DNA of 64,000 nt from Arachnopeziza araneosa. Its lineage: Eukaryota; Ascomycota; Leotiomycetes; Helotiales; Arachnopezizaceae. Below the pieces are notes generated by a model. That model had not been told where the DNA came from, searched no databases, and saw only the letters and a list, made by a program, of their open reading frames with translations. This document shows, piece after piece, positions 12,470-23,323 of the stretch. Position numbers and translations under genes: made by a program. The number at the start of each line of letters is the position of its first letter. Position 1 is the first letter of the stretch. The stretch spans positions 1 through 64,000 of the forward strand of contig QYAI01000118.1 in NCBI GenBank assembly GCA_003988855.1, read 5' to 3'.

Positions 12470-14328
12470 ATGCGGCTCATTAACACCTCCTTGGAATTAC
12501 GGCATGTCACCGACTCCAAGCAAGAGATGTACATGGTTTTATCCCACATATGGGGCAACGGAGAGGTTACTTTGAAGAGCTTGGTCAGCCAGCATCTCGG
12601 AGTAAATCTGGGTTCGATAAAATCGAGAAGACCTGCAGCCTCGCCAGACAACAAGGCTTCGACTAGGCATGGGTAGACACGTGCTGCATTGACAAGTCCA
12701 GCAGTGCCGAATTGTCTGAAGCGATCAATTCTATGTTCACCTGGCACCGTGATTCTCAGGTGTGTTTTGTGCACCTGGCAGACTTAGAGCCTGTCCTAGC
12801 GGATATGAACAAACGAGATCGACAGTCTTTCCTAAATGAACATCTTCCCCGATGCCGCTGGTTCACACGCGGATGGACCTTTCAAGAGTTGATCGCATCG
12901 TGGAATGTAGAATTCTACGACCAGGGTTGGAACTTTATCGGCACGAAATCTGACCTGGAGGACGCTCTGTCTGGAATAACAAATATTAGTGCTTCGGTGT
13001 TGAGGGACAGTTCGAGGTTAAGAGAAGTTCGAGTAGCCAGACGTATGTCGTGGGCATCCATGAGACAGACAACCCGCAAGGAAGACGTAGCCTACTGTCT
13101 GCTCGGAATCTTTGACATCAACATGCCAATGCTCTACGGTGAAGGGGAGAAGGCTTTCTTACGCTCGCAAGATGCCATTGTTGCAGAGACCAATGATTCC
13201 AGCCTCTTCGCATGGTAATCTGAGGGTTCTGATGAAGATGAACAGATAACGGGAGTCGGACTCGGAATTGTAAGTATGCCTCCGCGATTTGGAGGGATTT
13301 TCGCATCCTCTCCCTTGGACTTCCGGCATTGCACAAAAATCAAGCAGCACAGAGATCGTCGACAATACAAACTCTCTGTGACTAGTCATGGAATCCAGAT
13401 CGATTCTAATATGTTATCGGATTCTAATTTGTTGAGGTTCATAGATGTCCAGGCGACTGCTTACTTCTGCTACTATCTCCTCAACCTGGGCTGTGTTGAA
13501 GTTAGCAAGCGAACGAATGGAAAGCCTCGATAGATCTCCATTTATGTCATGGATATCGGACGCGAATTCATCAGGCTGCTGCCAGATAAAGTCGTGTCGC
13601 ATGGCTCGCGTGTGCGCTGGGTCATGTCCTCCGAGGAAAACAGGACACCCGAGTCTATACAAAGTAGGAAGAGACTTCTTCCCCGAGAACACGCGATGAT
13701 GAAGACTTGCCTAGACTCCCGAGTCACAATCCTGTGGAGGGGAAGTTTTCCTTCTCAAATAAAGCCACTTTATAGGGCAACATACCCGTCTTCCCTTTCT
13801 GAGAACCTGTTCGGTCCTATTAGGTTTAGTGTCTATAATTCTGGCTGGGGTAGTCTTCAGGGCATGGTTAGTCTGGATCTTGAAATAAGACCAGACGGTG
13901 AAGTTGTTGGCAACCCCGCCAATCTGAATGAGAACGTACACTGTGTTATCATCTGTGGTCTCGAATGGCACGAGGATCACCTTGAACCGTGGGCGGCCAT
14001 CTATTCAAGCCACGGCAACGTTGGACAAGATACGAGGGAGCTCGAATCGGAAATCATCGATCACAGTCTTGCATCGAAAGATGTATTGAATGGCGGCAGC
14101 TCTTTGCGTGCTATTCATGATATAATGCTGAGGGAGTATTCGGATGTTTCGGGCTATATGGTACAAGAGAGGATGCCACAATCAGTGATGCTTTCTAATC
14201 GTTGGAAGTGGTCACTAATAAATAAAATAGCAGGGAATATCGAACAAGCGAAAAGATCAGGCGTTGATTGGAAGAAGTTGAAGAAACATGTAGTTTGGCT
14301 TGAGTGTTATAAGGTAATTGAATAAGAG
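12470..14328 (+). pseudogene. HET-domain protein, broken (HET-A)
   Basis: HET-domain proteins trigger vegetative incompatibility and related cell-death responses. The canonical start MRLINTSLEL and YMVLSHIWGNGEVT are followed by a frameshift near 12610. The frame then reads GFDKIEKTCSLARQQGFD, a TAG (12664-12666) and AWVDTCCIDKSSSAELSEA, the core HET block. RCRWFTRGWTFQELIA, VARRMSWAS, EDVAYCLLGIFDINMPMLYG and LFAW follow in one frame. That frame continues through a TAA (13216-13218) and a TAG (13531-13533) to a HET-style C-terminal region ending at 14325. The order of all blocks is preserved, so this is a full-length but disrupted gene. Stop codons rather than missed introns best explain the breaks because homology runs on directly across them. 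Confidence 0.85.
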
Positions 14329-15122
14329 AAACTAGGCGGTGTCAGTGTGTAGAATTGGACTCGGGATGTTACTGCTCTGGATGTGGTTCTTCTGGATCTT
14401 TAGGTCATATGTATAGATTGCTGTGAGACCGAGACCGGTGCCAGTAAGGAGTCTTATAAAGTAGAGAATCAATCTCTGACGTCTGTTAGGTGGTCCAAGA
14501 CAGAATGAAGTAGTGTCAAGCCAGCATTTCAATCCAGTAGTCAAAGTCAAACTTGATTTCCTAGTTCTCTCAAGGAGAAACTACATTCTTAAGCCCCGAC
14601 TTGTGTTTGAATGTCTTTCGTTGTTTTCGACTATCATAGCGAAGTCCGTTTTCAGTTCGCTTCGAGTCCGTACTAGCGCTAGCCTAGGCGTGCTTGAGCT
14701 TTGCACTCGGGCTCCCTGGTCAAATAACAACCGGCACGCCAGAATATCTTGCTTTGTGATAATTTGAATAGTAAATGCAATTCAAAATATCCTCATTTCA
14801 ATTGTGATCTACCAGATACTCTTGCTTTTCGGCTATCTTTTTATCGAATATCAGCATTTGTAGTTGGTATCATAATGATTATATTGCGTTGAACTCTGAG
14901 AGACGTTCCAATGTGTGGCAAATAAACCTTAGATTCTCAATTGGGAAAAACTGCTATTTTAGCCTATTTGAACTACTTCAAGTAAGGAATTGTCTTTGAT
15001 CATTTGAAAAATGACTCAACTTACGGAAGAACCTTTATCCATTCCTACATCCTTCCATAATTCCAATCACAAACCAACAAAATACCTAACATATCAAAGA
15101 GATCATTACATGATAAGACGCA
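14329..15122. other. intergenic, AT-rich
   Basis: No coding signal between the HET-A remnant and the NADAR gene. Confidence 0.5.
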
Positions 15123-15770
15123 ATGAAGCAACAAAAGAAGAGCTCTGCAAGCCTGCATACAACTCAGCATAAGATCCCGCTTGACAGCAAGGCACCCCTC
15201 TTCTTCTACATGCCAGATGCTATACACGGCGAGCTCTGCTAGTGGTTCCCATCTACTTTTACCGTGAGCAAGACCCGGATATCCTCTCTGGTCGGCCACG
15301 ACATAGACGACGATGAAGACAATGACGATGAAGCTAAGGATAGCATCACTTTCACCTGCGCCGAACAGTTCATGATGTACTGCAAAGCCGCCCGATTCCA
15401 CGACAAAGAGACCCAAAGGCGAGTCCTGGCAACCGGCTCCCCGAAGGAGCAGAAGCGCCTCGGCAAGCTGACGACAGGTTTCACAGATACGAGCTGGGAC
15501 GAGGTCAAGAGCGCCGTGGTTGTGGCTGGTAACATTACCAAGTTCGGACAGAATCCAGAGGTAAATGGCAAGCTGCTTGCTGCTGGTGATCGGTTGCTGG
15601 TGGAGGTAGCATCAAGGGATAGGATATGGGCTATTGGATATAAAGCGAAGCATGCTCTGTCCCATCGGCGGCAGTGGGGTGAGAATAGGTTAGGGAAAGT
15701 ACTTATAGAGGCTAGAGAGCATCTGCGGCAGGAAGATGCGATGGAGGATGACAATACGTACAGAGAATAA
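15123..15770 (+). pseudogene. NADAR (YbiA-like) protein with one in-frame TAG
   Basis: A single 216-codon frame runs from the ATG at 15123 to the stop at 15770, interrupted only by TAG at 15240-15242. NADAR/DUF1768 proteins are N-glycosidases that act on riboflavin-pathway intermediates or ADP-ribosyl groups. The frame reads APLFFYMPDAIHGELC-stop-WFPSTF, then FTCAEQFMMYCKAARF, RRVLATGSPKEQKRLGK, WDEVKSAVVVAGNITKFGQN and DRIWAIGY, the family blocks in order. The family usually has Gln before the Trp (QW), so CAG to TAG is the likely change. An Asp/Glu-rich insert (DIDDDEDNDDE) precedes the core. Readthrough cannot be excluded, but the many neighbouring stops favour a recent pseudogene. Confidence 0.85.
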
Positions 15771-16391
15771 GACTCCTATCTAGAAGATGACGAAAAATAG
15801 TTTCTTCAATATGATACATCGCATTGTGACCTAGAACATTCACCATGCTACATATATTTGGCAATTTGATAGGGGGTCCCAAATGCTATAAAGACAGCGA
15901 CCTCCGGGATTTGCATACAAATAGTCCAAGAGATCAATGCGATTTTGGTGCATCAATTTTACAAGTACCTTTCACTTGATTGTACGAAGAGAGAGACCAT
16001 CTCTCTTATCCCTTTGCCAACTCTTAATTGTTTCCAGCGATTCCTTTCAAGCTACAATTATCTCCATCGCAGGCCTAACTCAATCCAGGTCTTTCTGGGG
16101 CACGGATTCGTGCACTGTAGCACCTTGGTTGCACAATACCTCACATGGAGTGAGGCTGCGGATTTTGCTCGCCGCGGGAATCTTTCCGAGGTACTGGATA
16201 TGTGACGAGTGTATCCTCTACAACGCTCAATCCCCTTAAAGATCTTCGCGCTGCATTGGTGCCGCTAGATTGTGCCTGGCCCAGTTATTTGAGAAGCCTC
16301 CCAATCTCTCCCTCGTCATAAAACCTTCGATACCTCGCTTAGTACGGTCCTTCATAGCGTCACTTGGCCAATGTAGAAAGTATTCCTCAAA
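15771..16391. other. intergenic, no gene seen
   Basis: Upstream of the HET-B start. Short frames only. Confidence 0.5.
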
Positions 16392-18908
16392 ATGCGCCTC
16401 ATATATTCAACCACCGGCTTGCTAAAGGAATTCTACGATAATATTCCGAAATATGCAATCCTCTCGCACACATGGGGAGAGCAGGAAGTATCTTTCCAAG
16501 ACCTTGAAAGAGACGAGGCCAAACGCAAAGCAGGCAATGCAAAAATAGAAAATTGTTGTGCACAGGCTGAGCGGGATGGGTTTGAATACGTCTGAGTCGA
16601 TACCTGTTGCATTAATAAACAAAATAGTACGGAGCTTTCAGAGGCTATTAATTTGATGTATCGGTGGTATAAAGAGGCCGAAGTGTGTTACGTATACCTA
16701 GAAGATGTGAGTAAGGAGGATCCGCAACTCTGGGATTTGAGCATCACAAAAAGCAGGTGGTTTACAAGAGGATGGACTCTCCAGGAGCTTATAGCACCTT
16801 CGAGCGTAGGGTTCTATGGGAAAGACTGGCATGAAATCAGCACGAAGTTGAGCTTGCAGAACCAAGTGTCGGCGATTACCGGCGTTTCTGTTGATGCCTT
16901 AAAGTCCAGTGATATGGAAAATTTTAGCATTACTCAGAGGATGTCTTAGGCTTCGAAAAGACAAACGGCAAGGATGGAAGATAAGGCTTATTGTCTCATG
17001 GGCCTATTTGGGGTAAACATGCCAATGTTGTACGGAGAAGGAGACCAAGCCTTTAGGAGATTTCAAGAGGAGATCATGCAAACCTCAGACGACCACACTC
17101 TTTTTGCTTGGACTGAGCAGATACAGGATAAGAAGAGATGGATCTCGCGGGGATTTCTAGCTAGCTCTCCTGCTGAGTTTGCCAGCTCCGGTGATATCTG
17201 TCGATCGCATCCTCTATTGAAGAGTAGCCCATACTCTATGACCAACAAGGGGTTACGCATAGAGCTACCTCTCCTCTCGATAGGCGATCAAGTTTATTCT
17301 GCTTTCCTGAATTGTCAGAGGTCTTCTAGGGACGACGTCAATATGCTCTGAATTTTTTTAAGACAGCATTCATCAGGCCAGGAGGAAACTTTTTCTCGAA
17401 TCTTCACAGACGTTGTTGAATCTGTCCAAAAGAGAAAGCTCGTCGAACTTCAACAACGAACTATATATGTCACAAGAAAGAATGTCGAGGATCGCACTGC
17501 TATCGAGTCAGGCCACCCAGTTCGTATATTCTTGAAGATGGCACTGCTTGGACCCACAGCTGGTTATCATTTCTCAAATGCATGTGCAGGCTTTAATGAA
17601 TGGACAGATTTAAAGGATGGAAGCTTTCGGTTTTGGGGGCACGGGACTTGCGTCTTGGGAGTCCTTCTCTTCGAAAGGACAAACGCTAAACCATTTGTCA
17701 TTTCTCTTGGCCGCTTCGAAGGCTTGCCTTGGTGCGATATCCTAACTGACTTTGGGAGTTCGACTTTGGAGAGAATTTACCACAGTTATGTAGGCGAATC
17801 GCATATAGACCGTATCGATCGGGTCTCCAAAACTTTGCAGCCCGGAATATCAATTTCTGTACCGATAAGAAAGCAGCAAGGGAAGAAGTCGAGCTTAGAA
17901 GACAACTACAGCAGCGAATATAACGTGCTTATTTCCGGCCCTGTCGATCTGTGGAATATAGACGCCAGCAACACTTTATGAAAAATACAGCAATTAGAAA
18001 GAAACGCATTATCGCAAAAACTGACAATACAGAGAATAAGAATAGCTGAGACATTGAAAAAGATATCGGATAGGTATAACTTGACTGAATGTTTTGGACT
18101 GAAAAGGGGAGCAAGCCAACGTGGTTTCTCCCAGGCCTGATGCTTTTGTTATACTCGTGATGGGTATCTCTGGAGCTGGAAAAACCATATTCATCCAGAA
18201 TTTCACCAAAGAGCAGCTGGAAGTCGGAGAGGGATTGAAAACATGTTTGTCAAGCCACCGGAAAATTTTATTCTTAGATTTGGCTAATATTTTGTCTTAG
18301 GTACCTAGAATCTTGAAATACACGAGAGTAATCTTCTTAGTGGACAGAATATAATGCTAGTTGACATGCCTGGATTCGATGATCTAAGTAGATTCAATGC
18401 CGAAATTTTTTTGGAGATTTCGGACGGGATGCAAACCGCTTATCATGAAAGGATAGCCGTAAGCGGAATCATCTATCTTCATCAAATCTCCAGTGCTAGA
18501 GTTGGTATGGGCGCCACTAAGATCCTCCGCAGGTTACAGAAACTCTGTGGAAGTAACGTGTTGGATAGAGTCGTGTTTACTACCACTTTTTGGGACACAG
18601 TCTCGATAGGGTATGGCGCTCGGCAAGAAAAGCTGTTGGCAATGGGGCAAAATTTCTTGAACCCCTCGATGAGATCGGGCGCCGTCCTTGCGCGGCATAT
18701 TGGAGGGCCTGAGTCTGCGTGCCGGATTGTGGAGCTTCTAACGAAAACCAATATGTCATGCGTTCTAGAGATACAATTTGACATCGCAGAGCGGGGTCTG
18801 TTACTTAACCAGATGGCCGTTGAAATCATGCGGCTGCGCTCTGAGAAGCAATTGCATGAGGAAGAGAAGCCAGGAGCTGGCATATATACGCCAGTGCTGG
18901 TCACGTGA
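16392..18908 (+). pseudogene. HET / coiled-coil / P-loop GTPase fusion (HET-B), five in-frame stops
   Basis: The start MRLIYSTTGL leads into YAILSHTWGEQEVSFQDL and VDTCCINKQNSTELSEA, then RWFTRGWTLQELIAP, MPMLYGEGDQAFRRFQEE and a HET C-terminal region to 17978. The frame continues as a Gln/Lys/Glu helix (IQQLERNALSQKL). A phase-2 intron (18074-18134, GTATAA..CCAG) joins it to RPDAFVILVMGISGAGKT, a Walker A motif. A second intron (18245-18300) joins KTC to the rest, with the DxxG-type LVDMPGFDD, ISGIIYLHQ-like and VFTTTFWD segments of AIG1/GIMAP-like fungal G proteins. Exons 16392-18073, 18135-18244 and 18301-18908 sum to exactly 800 codons. Stops interrupt it at 16593 (TGA), 16947 (TAG), 17349 (TGA), 17979 (TGA) and 18306 (TAG). 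At least the first two replace conserved Trp. Two adjacent genes instead of one fusion remains possible. Confidence 0.75.
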
Positions 18909-19201
18909 GAGAAGTGGCAGAGGAAGGAACTCGCAAGGTGAGAGTTTGTTAATGATATTTAGTTAGTGTTCATTCCAGCGAGTCATGGTTGGCCCGAGGA
19001 TCTACCAGGAGCAGCGACTTGCTCTTTTCGTCGTTGTCGATAGACTCTGAACGAATACAAAACACAATTTAATAGAGTGAAGTGAGAGAACACCAATACA
19101 GAACCATTCAAAATCTTGATACATAAACTGTCACTAGATTTATGCTTCTCAGGCCCTCCACGCAGCCAGCGCTCCTGCCAACCTTATACAGCAAGCTTGA
19201 A

Positions 19202-19691
19202 TCAAGCCTTGGCAGCATCGAGATGCTTGTCTACATGCTTCGAATCATAGAAAGCCTTTAGCTCATCGATCTTTCCCTCCTCGGTGAAGTGAACAAAGAA
19301 AGCACTATCGTGATTCCAAGCCTTGCCTACAGTTCCAAAAAGTTAGCGTTTGTCCTAGGACGACATGCAAAAGAGCTGGATTTGGCCACACACCTTTCTT
19401 CGTTGTACCAGTAGTCTTCAGATCTACAGCCGCCCACGGCGAATCACCACCGCCGACAACACGGATCACTTCTCGTACGATGGGAGCAGCTTCGTTGTCG
19501 AGCGCGCCCATCATAACACCGACGTGCTTAGCTAGGATTTCATTTTTGCCGGTGAGGGTGCCAGCGAGCGTGTGGCCGTGGCCGGTGGTGGTGAGCTTGA
19601 CGTTGTCGTCGACGCTCGCGAGGTACTTGGGTGGGTTCGAGATCTGGGCGTTGAACAGCTCGGCGATTTCTTCTTGGCTGGGGTAAGGCAT
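19202..19691 (-). CDS. NTF2-like / SnoaL-like small protein
   Basis: Exons 19691-19394 and 19326-19202 flank a 67-nt intron and give 140 residues. The start MPYPSQEEIAELFNAQ is the first ATG with good context; the open frame upstream is 5' leader. The protein has the NTF2-like fold pattern of small fungal stress or metabolism proteins. It starts with a helical segment, continues with VDDNVKLTTTGHGHTLAG and strands around SPWAAVDLKTTGTTKKGKAWNH, and ends FYDSKHVDKHLDAAKA. No signal peptide or membrane segment, so probably cytosolic. The fold serves many functions, so no reaction is assigned. Intact, unlike its left neighbours. Confidence 0.85.
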
Positions 19692-21558
19692 GTTGATGAT
19701 GATCGAGTGTGATTGAGTTGTGAGGTGGATCAGATGATTTGAGGCTGGATATTTTACTCTAGGGGAACTCGAGTGGCTATATATACGTTTGATATGTGTA
19801 GGGTCTGCGAGTGCGGGCGTGCGTGGTGAAAATAAGGGTCCAAAAGTCGGTTGCATGTGTAGTTTTGACGCTACTTACTTTGGTCTGGATTGAACTTCTG
19901 TTGAGATTACTGCACCAATGGACCCATAACATGGTTAGTTTGACTGCAAGTAGGTATCACACCATATTTGCACAATCACTAGCCGGTAAAAGCGACGCCG
20001 TGCATCTTGCATACAGGATGCATATGCTATTAACGAATGCTAATCTTGCAGGACAGAAAAACGAATCATTTAGACCACTCCCTATACGCAACGTATAGTC
20101 CACATGATCGAACACTTCGATCTTGAGCAAGAACATCAAATTGACTTTGAAACTTATCGTATCCAAGAGCTACCTATTTCGTAGTGGGGAGAGAAGTGGA
20201 CGAGGAGCAGTGATGGTGCAACTTGGTTCGGAGCCCGCGAGCATTGTAAGACAAGGTCTTAAAAGAAGCATCTCATCCAAAAGCCACTTAACAAATCCAA
20301 ACTGACATCGTTCTTGTCAATATCTAAGGTCATTACTGAAGCATGAGCCGAGAGAGTGACAATCGAATATAAGTAGTAACTGTTTGTTATTAAAAGTTGT
20401 AAAAAGGAAGTATAAGTGTTTATATAAAAAACCATTGCCTCCAACTAGAATGGGATCAGGGTGGTCACAGTTGTCACTAAAAATGACTACTGGATTCTAG
20501 ATTCCACTAGACGGCAAACTCGTGTGCATCATGCATGACTTCCTTTTGGTTCAAGGGCTAAGCGGTCAAGTTCCGAGAATCTGTGGCGGTTCCGGACCGA
20601 AGCGAAGCCCCTCCCTCGGAATAGACGATCTTGGGCCCAGATTGAAAGTTCAAGATACATTATCTGCACTCACAATAGGAGAATCCAGTGCCTCGAGGTA
20701 ATTGCTACCCACAGCTTACCATTGATATTGAAACATTATCAATGGTTTTAAGAACAAATATTTCGAGGAAGGCAGCGAAAACCTTTGTTCAAAATCATCG
20801 CAGCTTGGTGAGGGGTAGTGAAACCTTCGCCAATGCAGCCGTCAAGACACCACCAAGTATAAGTCGTGCATGAAACAAAGCGAGTCACCCGGCAACGGAG
20901 AACAGTCCTCAAAAACCCCTTACTCATGTGGGTGTTGAAAAACTGTGTGGTGGAGACAATGATCCCATCGATGCAGAAGAGTCCGATTCTGCATCCTGTG
21001 AGGGAGTGGGCAGTGGAACCATGTTGTCTCTGTTGACCACCAATCATTCTCACAGCAGACAAAACAGATCGCTATACCCCTCACTTGAGACCATTCCCAT
21101 TGCCTACGCACATATCTACACGATCAATGCCAAGCGTTAACTATGCAAATATCTGCATGGTCTTAAGTACTTATGACATAGAGAAGAGAGTGCTTTTGCC
21201 GGCTTCCTTTGGGGATCGGAATCCGAGGTACCACTAGAGAAGGTAGGCCGAGTAGACACGATCCTCAATCAAGATATGCCCAAACACTAATTCCCAAAAT
21301 TTCTCCCTCACTCCAGTTCTAGGTCGCTTTGAGACAGACAACCATGCGAGGTGCTAGATCGAACCACGAACTCGGGCCGCGGGATAGGGACCGATCGAGA
21401 AGCGACGGGAAGGGAAGGGAAGGCGATCCTAGCTCTGAGACACTTGATGTAGTCTGATCAGGTGATACTCTGACCAGCTTCCCTGAAGGGACTATCCAGA
21501 GAGATACATAAAATGACAAACAGAGACTTTATTCAGAGTGACATTAACTAATATTATA
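19692..21558. other. gene-poor stretch, AT-rich
   Basis: About 1.9 kb with only short unsupported frames on both strands. A ggaagggaagggaaggcg run lies near 21410-21426. Could be promoter or decayed sequence. Confidence 0.5.
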
Positions 21559-23225
21559 TCAGCGTAAAAAGCGCAGCCAAGGTTTAAGTTCTTTATCGAA
21601 GCGGCTCCGCAATCCAAAGACTTCCCCATCTCGCTCTGCACTCACTACACCCTCTGCTAGCTCTTCAAGCGTCTTGTTCATAAGTCGCCTTGACCTTTGC
21701 TCTCCGTTTTCTTTGAATTTCTGCACCTGTGGAATCCATATCCACGCAAAAAAGGTAGCCAGGGCAAGAGCTGCGACAGATACACCGACAATGATGCTTC
21801 GCGCATGAATAGTTCTTTTGATACTACCATTAGCGGTATAGTGCAGAATGATTTTCATTAGCAGTGCAGCAAGGTTTTCAAAGCTCATAGCAATACCAAA
21901 GGCAGAAGCACGATATCGCGTCGGGAATATCTCTGCTGATAACTACGATCATTAGTAGCGGCATAGTTTCGCACTTTGTGGTGGTAATATCTTACTATTA
22001 CAAGTAGAACATTAGGGCCTAAGTGGAGTTAATAAGCTAGGTGATAGAAATCAAGGTCGATGAATGAACCTACCCAAATTGGCTAGTAGATAAGACAAAA
22101 TGTAAAATATAATAGTGCCTCGTTGTAAACTGGATGTTCCAGATCTGGACAGGGCAATGGCTACTCCCAAGAAGCTAAAGGCTAGAGCTATAAACCCCAA
22201 AATCAGAGCCAGCCTACGGCGTATATCATTGAGTATAAGAATTGATAGGAAGACCCCTAGAATGGACCCAGCTGATATGAGTACGATATACTGCCAGCTA
22301 AAAGTCTGAAGATCTGCCAGCTCTTGTACGCTGGAAGTCGGGGTAGTGTCGACATGTGTGATATTGACACCGTTATGGAAGAGAATATTCATAGTTGAGA
22401 TACTGCTTCCATCAAGGCTAGTGAGCGCTATACCAAGAAGACACCAGCAAGCCGCAATGCCAGCCAGATATCGCTAGTTTGATTGTTTGATGAAGTATTG
22501 CAGGAGCGCTCCACGGGAAAAATGCTGAGAGGATAAATGTGGGTCATAACCTTCATCGTATACCTCATATTGATCTTCTGATCCGAGCATGTTCGTGACT
22601 GACATGCCGAGTGCAGCGTCATGATAATTGTAGAAGGATTGAATATCCATGTAAGCGCGATCGACCTTGTTGTGAACATCTAAATGGTAACGGGGTGTCT
22701 CAGGCACTGTGAGCCAAAATATGATAGCGATAAACGCTGGAATCGCCCCAACTCCCAGTATGATACGCCAGACCTGATCCAGTGCTCTTATTGATGGGAC
22801 GCCCTCGCGTGTCTTAAAAATACTTGTCACAACAAGCGAGACAACAGCTGCTACTAACTGGCCCATTGGTTGCATCAAGAACATGATTGCCAAAGATTTC
22901 GTACGCAAGCGTGTAGGTGCCCACCTATTTGCTGTTTAGTATCCTTCCCTTGCCGAATATCTCGTTCGGATTTGGGTTTGTACTTACTCTGCCACGATGA
23001 CAGAATTGATAGGAAGTAAAGCTCCGGCACCGATGCACAGAAGAACTCGCCAGAAGCATAACCATCCCAGCATCGACATAGCATTCTACAGGCCAGAGGA
23101 GCTTGAGACGAATCCTAGGATGGAAGAAATTATCAATACCAAAGCCAAACCGCCTGCCTGCCGTCGACCGTATCTGGCAGACAGCATGTATGCTTCTCCC
23201 CGGCCTAGCTGAGACTGCACTGCTG
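21559..23225 (-). pseudogene. phosphate-type MFS transporter, 5' truncated and stopped
   Basis: Reading 5' to 3' on the minus strand: EAYMLSARYGRRQAGG, a helix, TAG at 23087-23085, MSMLGWLCFWRVLLCIGAGA and VAE. After an intron (about 22924-22986) come WAPTRLRTKSLAIMFLMQP and WRIILGVGAIPAF. VPETPRYHLDV and a cytosolic loop follow. A TAG at 22476-22474 stands where the family has Trp (N-W-RYL). The later helices, two further introns, ILSAEIFPTRYRASAFGI and a basic C-terminal tail ending at 21559 complete it. The order fits proton/phosphate symporters of the PHS family. The first transmembrane helix has no room: the divergent gene starts about 100 bp upstream. Two stops and a missing 5' end make it a pseudogene. 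Confidence 0.8.
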
Positions 23226-23323
23226 CTTAAAGGCGACCTGGACCTGCGTGCAAAAGTTTCTCACACCCCACTTTGTCTTCTCCTTCTTTTTGAGGCTGAT
23301 GAGTACCTAGAATTCGCTCTGCT

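Noticed and set aside
12664..17981. Recoding of stop codons (for example TGA as Trp) to explain the HET frames
   Set aside because: TAG, TAA and TGA all occur as interruptions, and many intact genes in the window use all three as normal stops, so a changed code is not credible.
18482..18904. 140-residue minus-strand frame opposite the GTPase part
   Set aside because: The plus strand shows Walker A and LVDMPGFDD in order, so this is a shadow.
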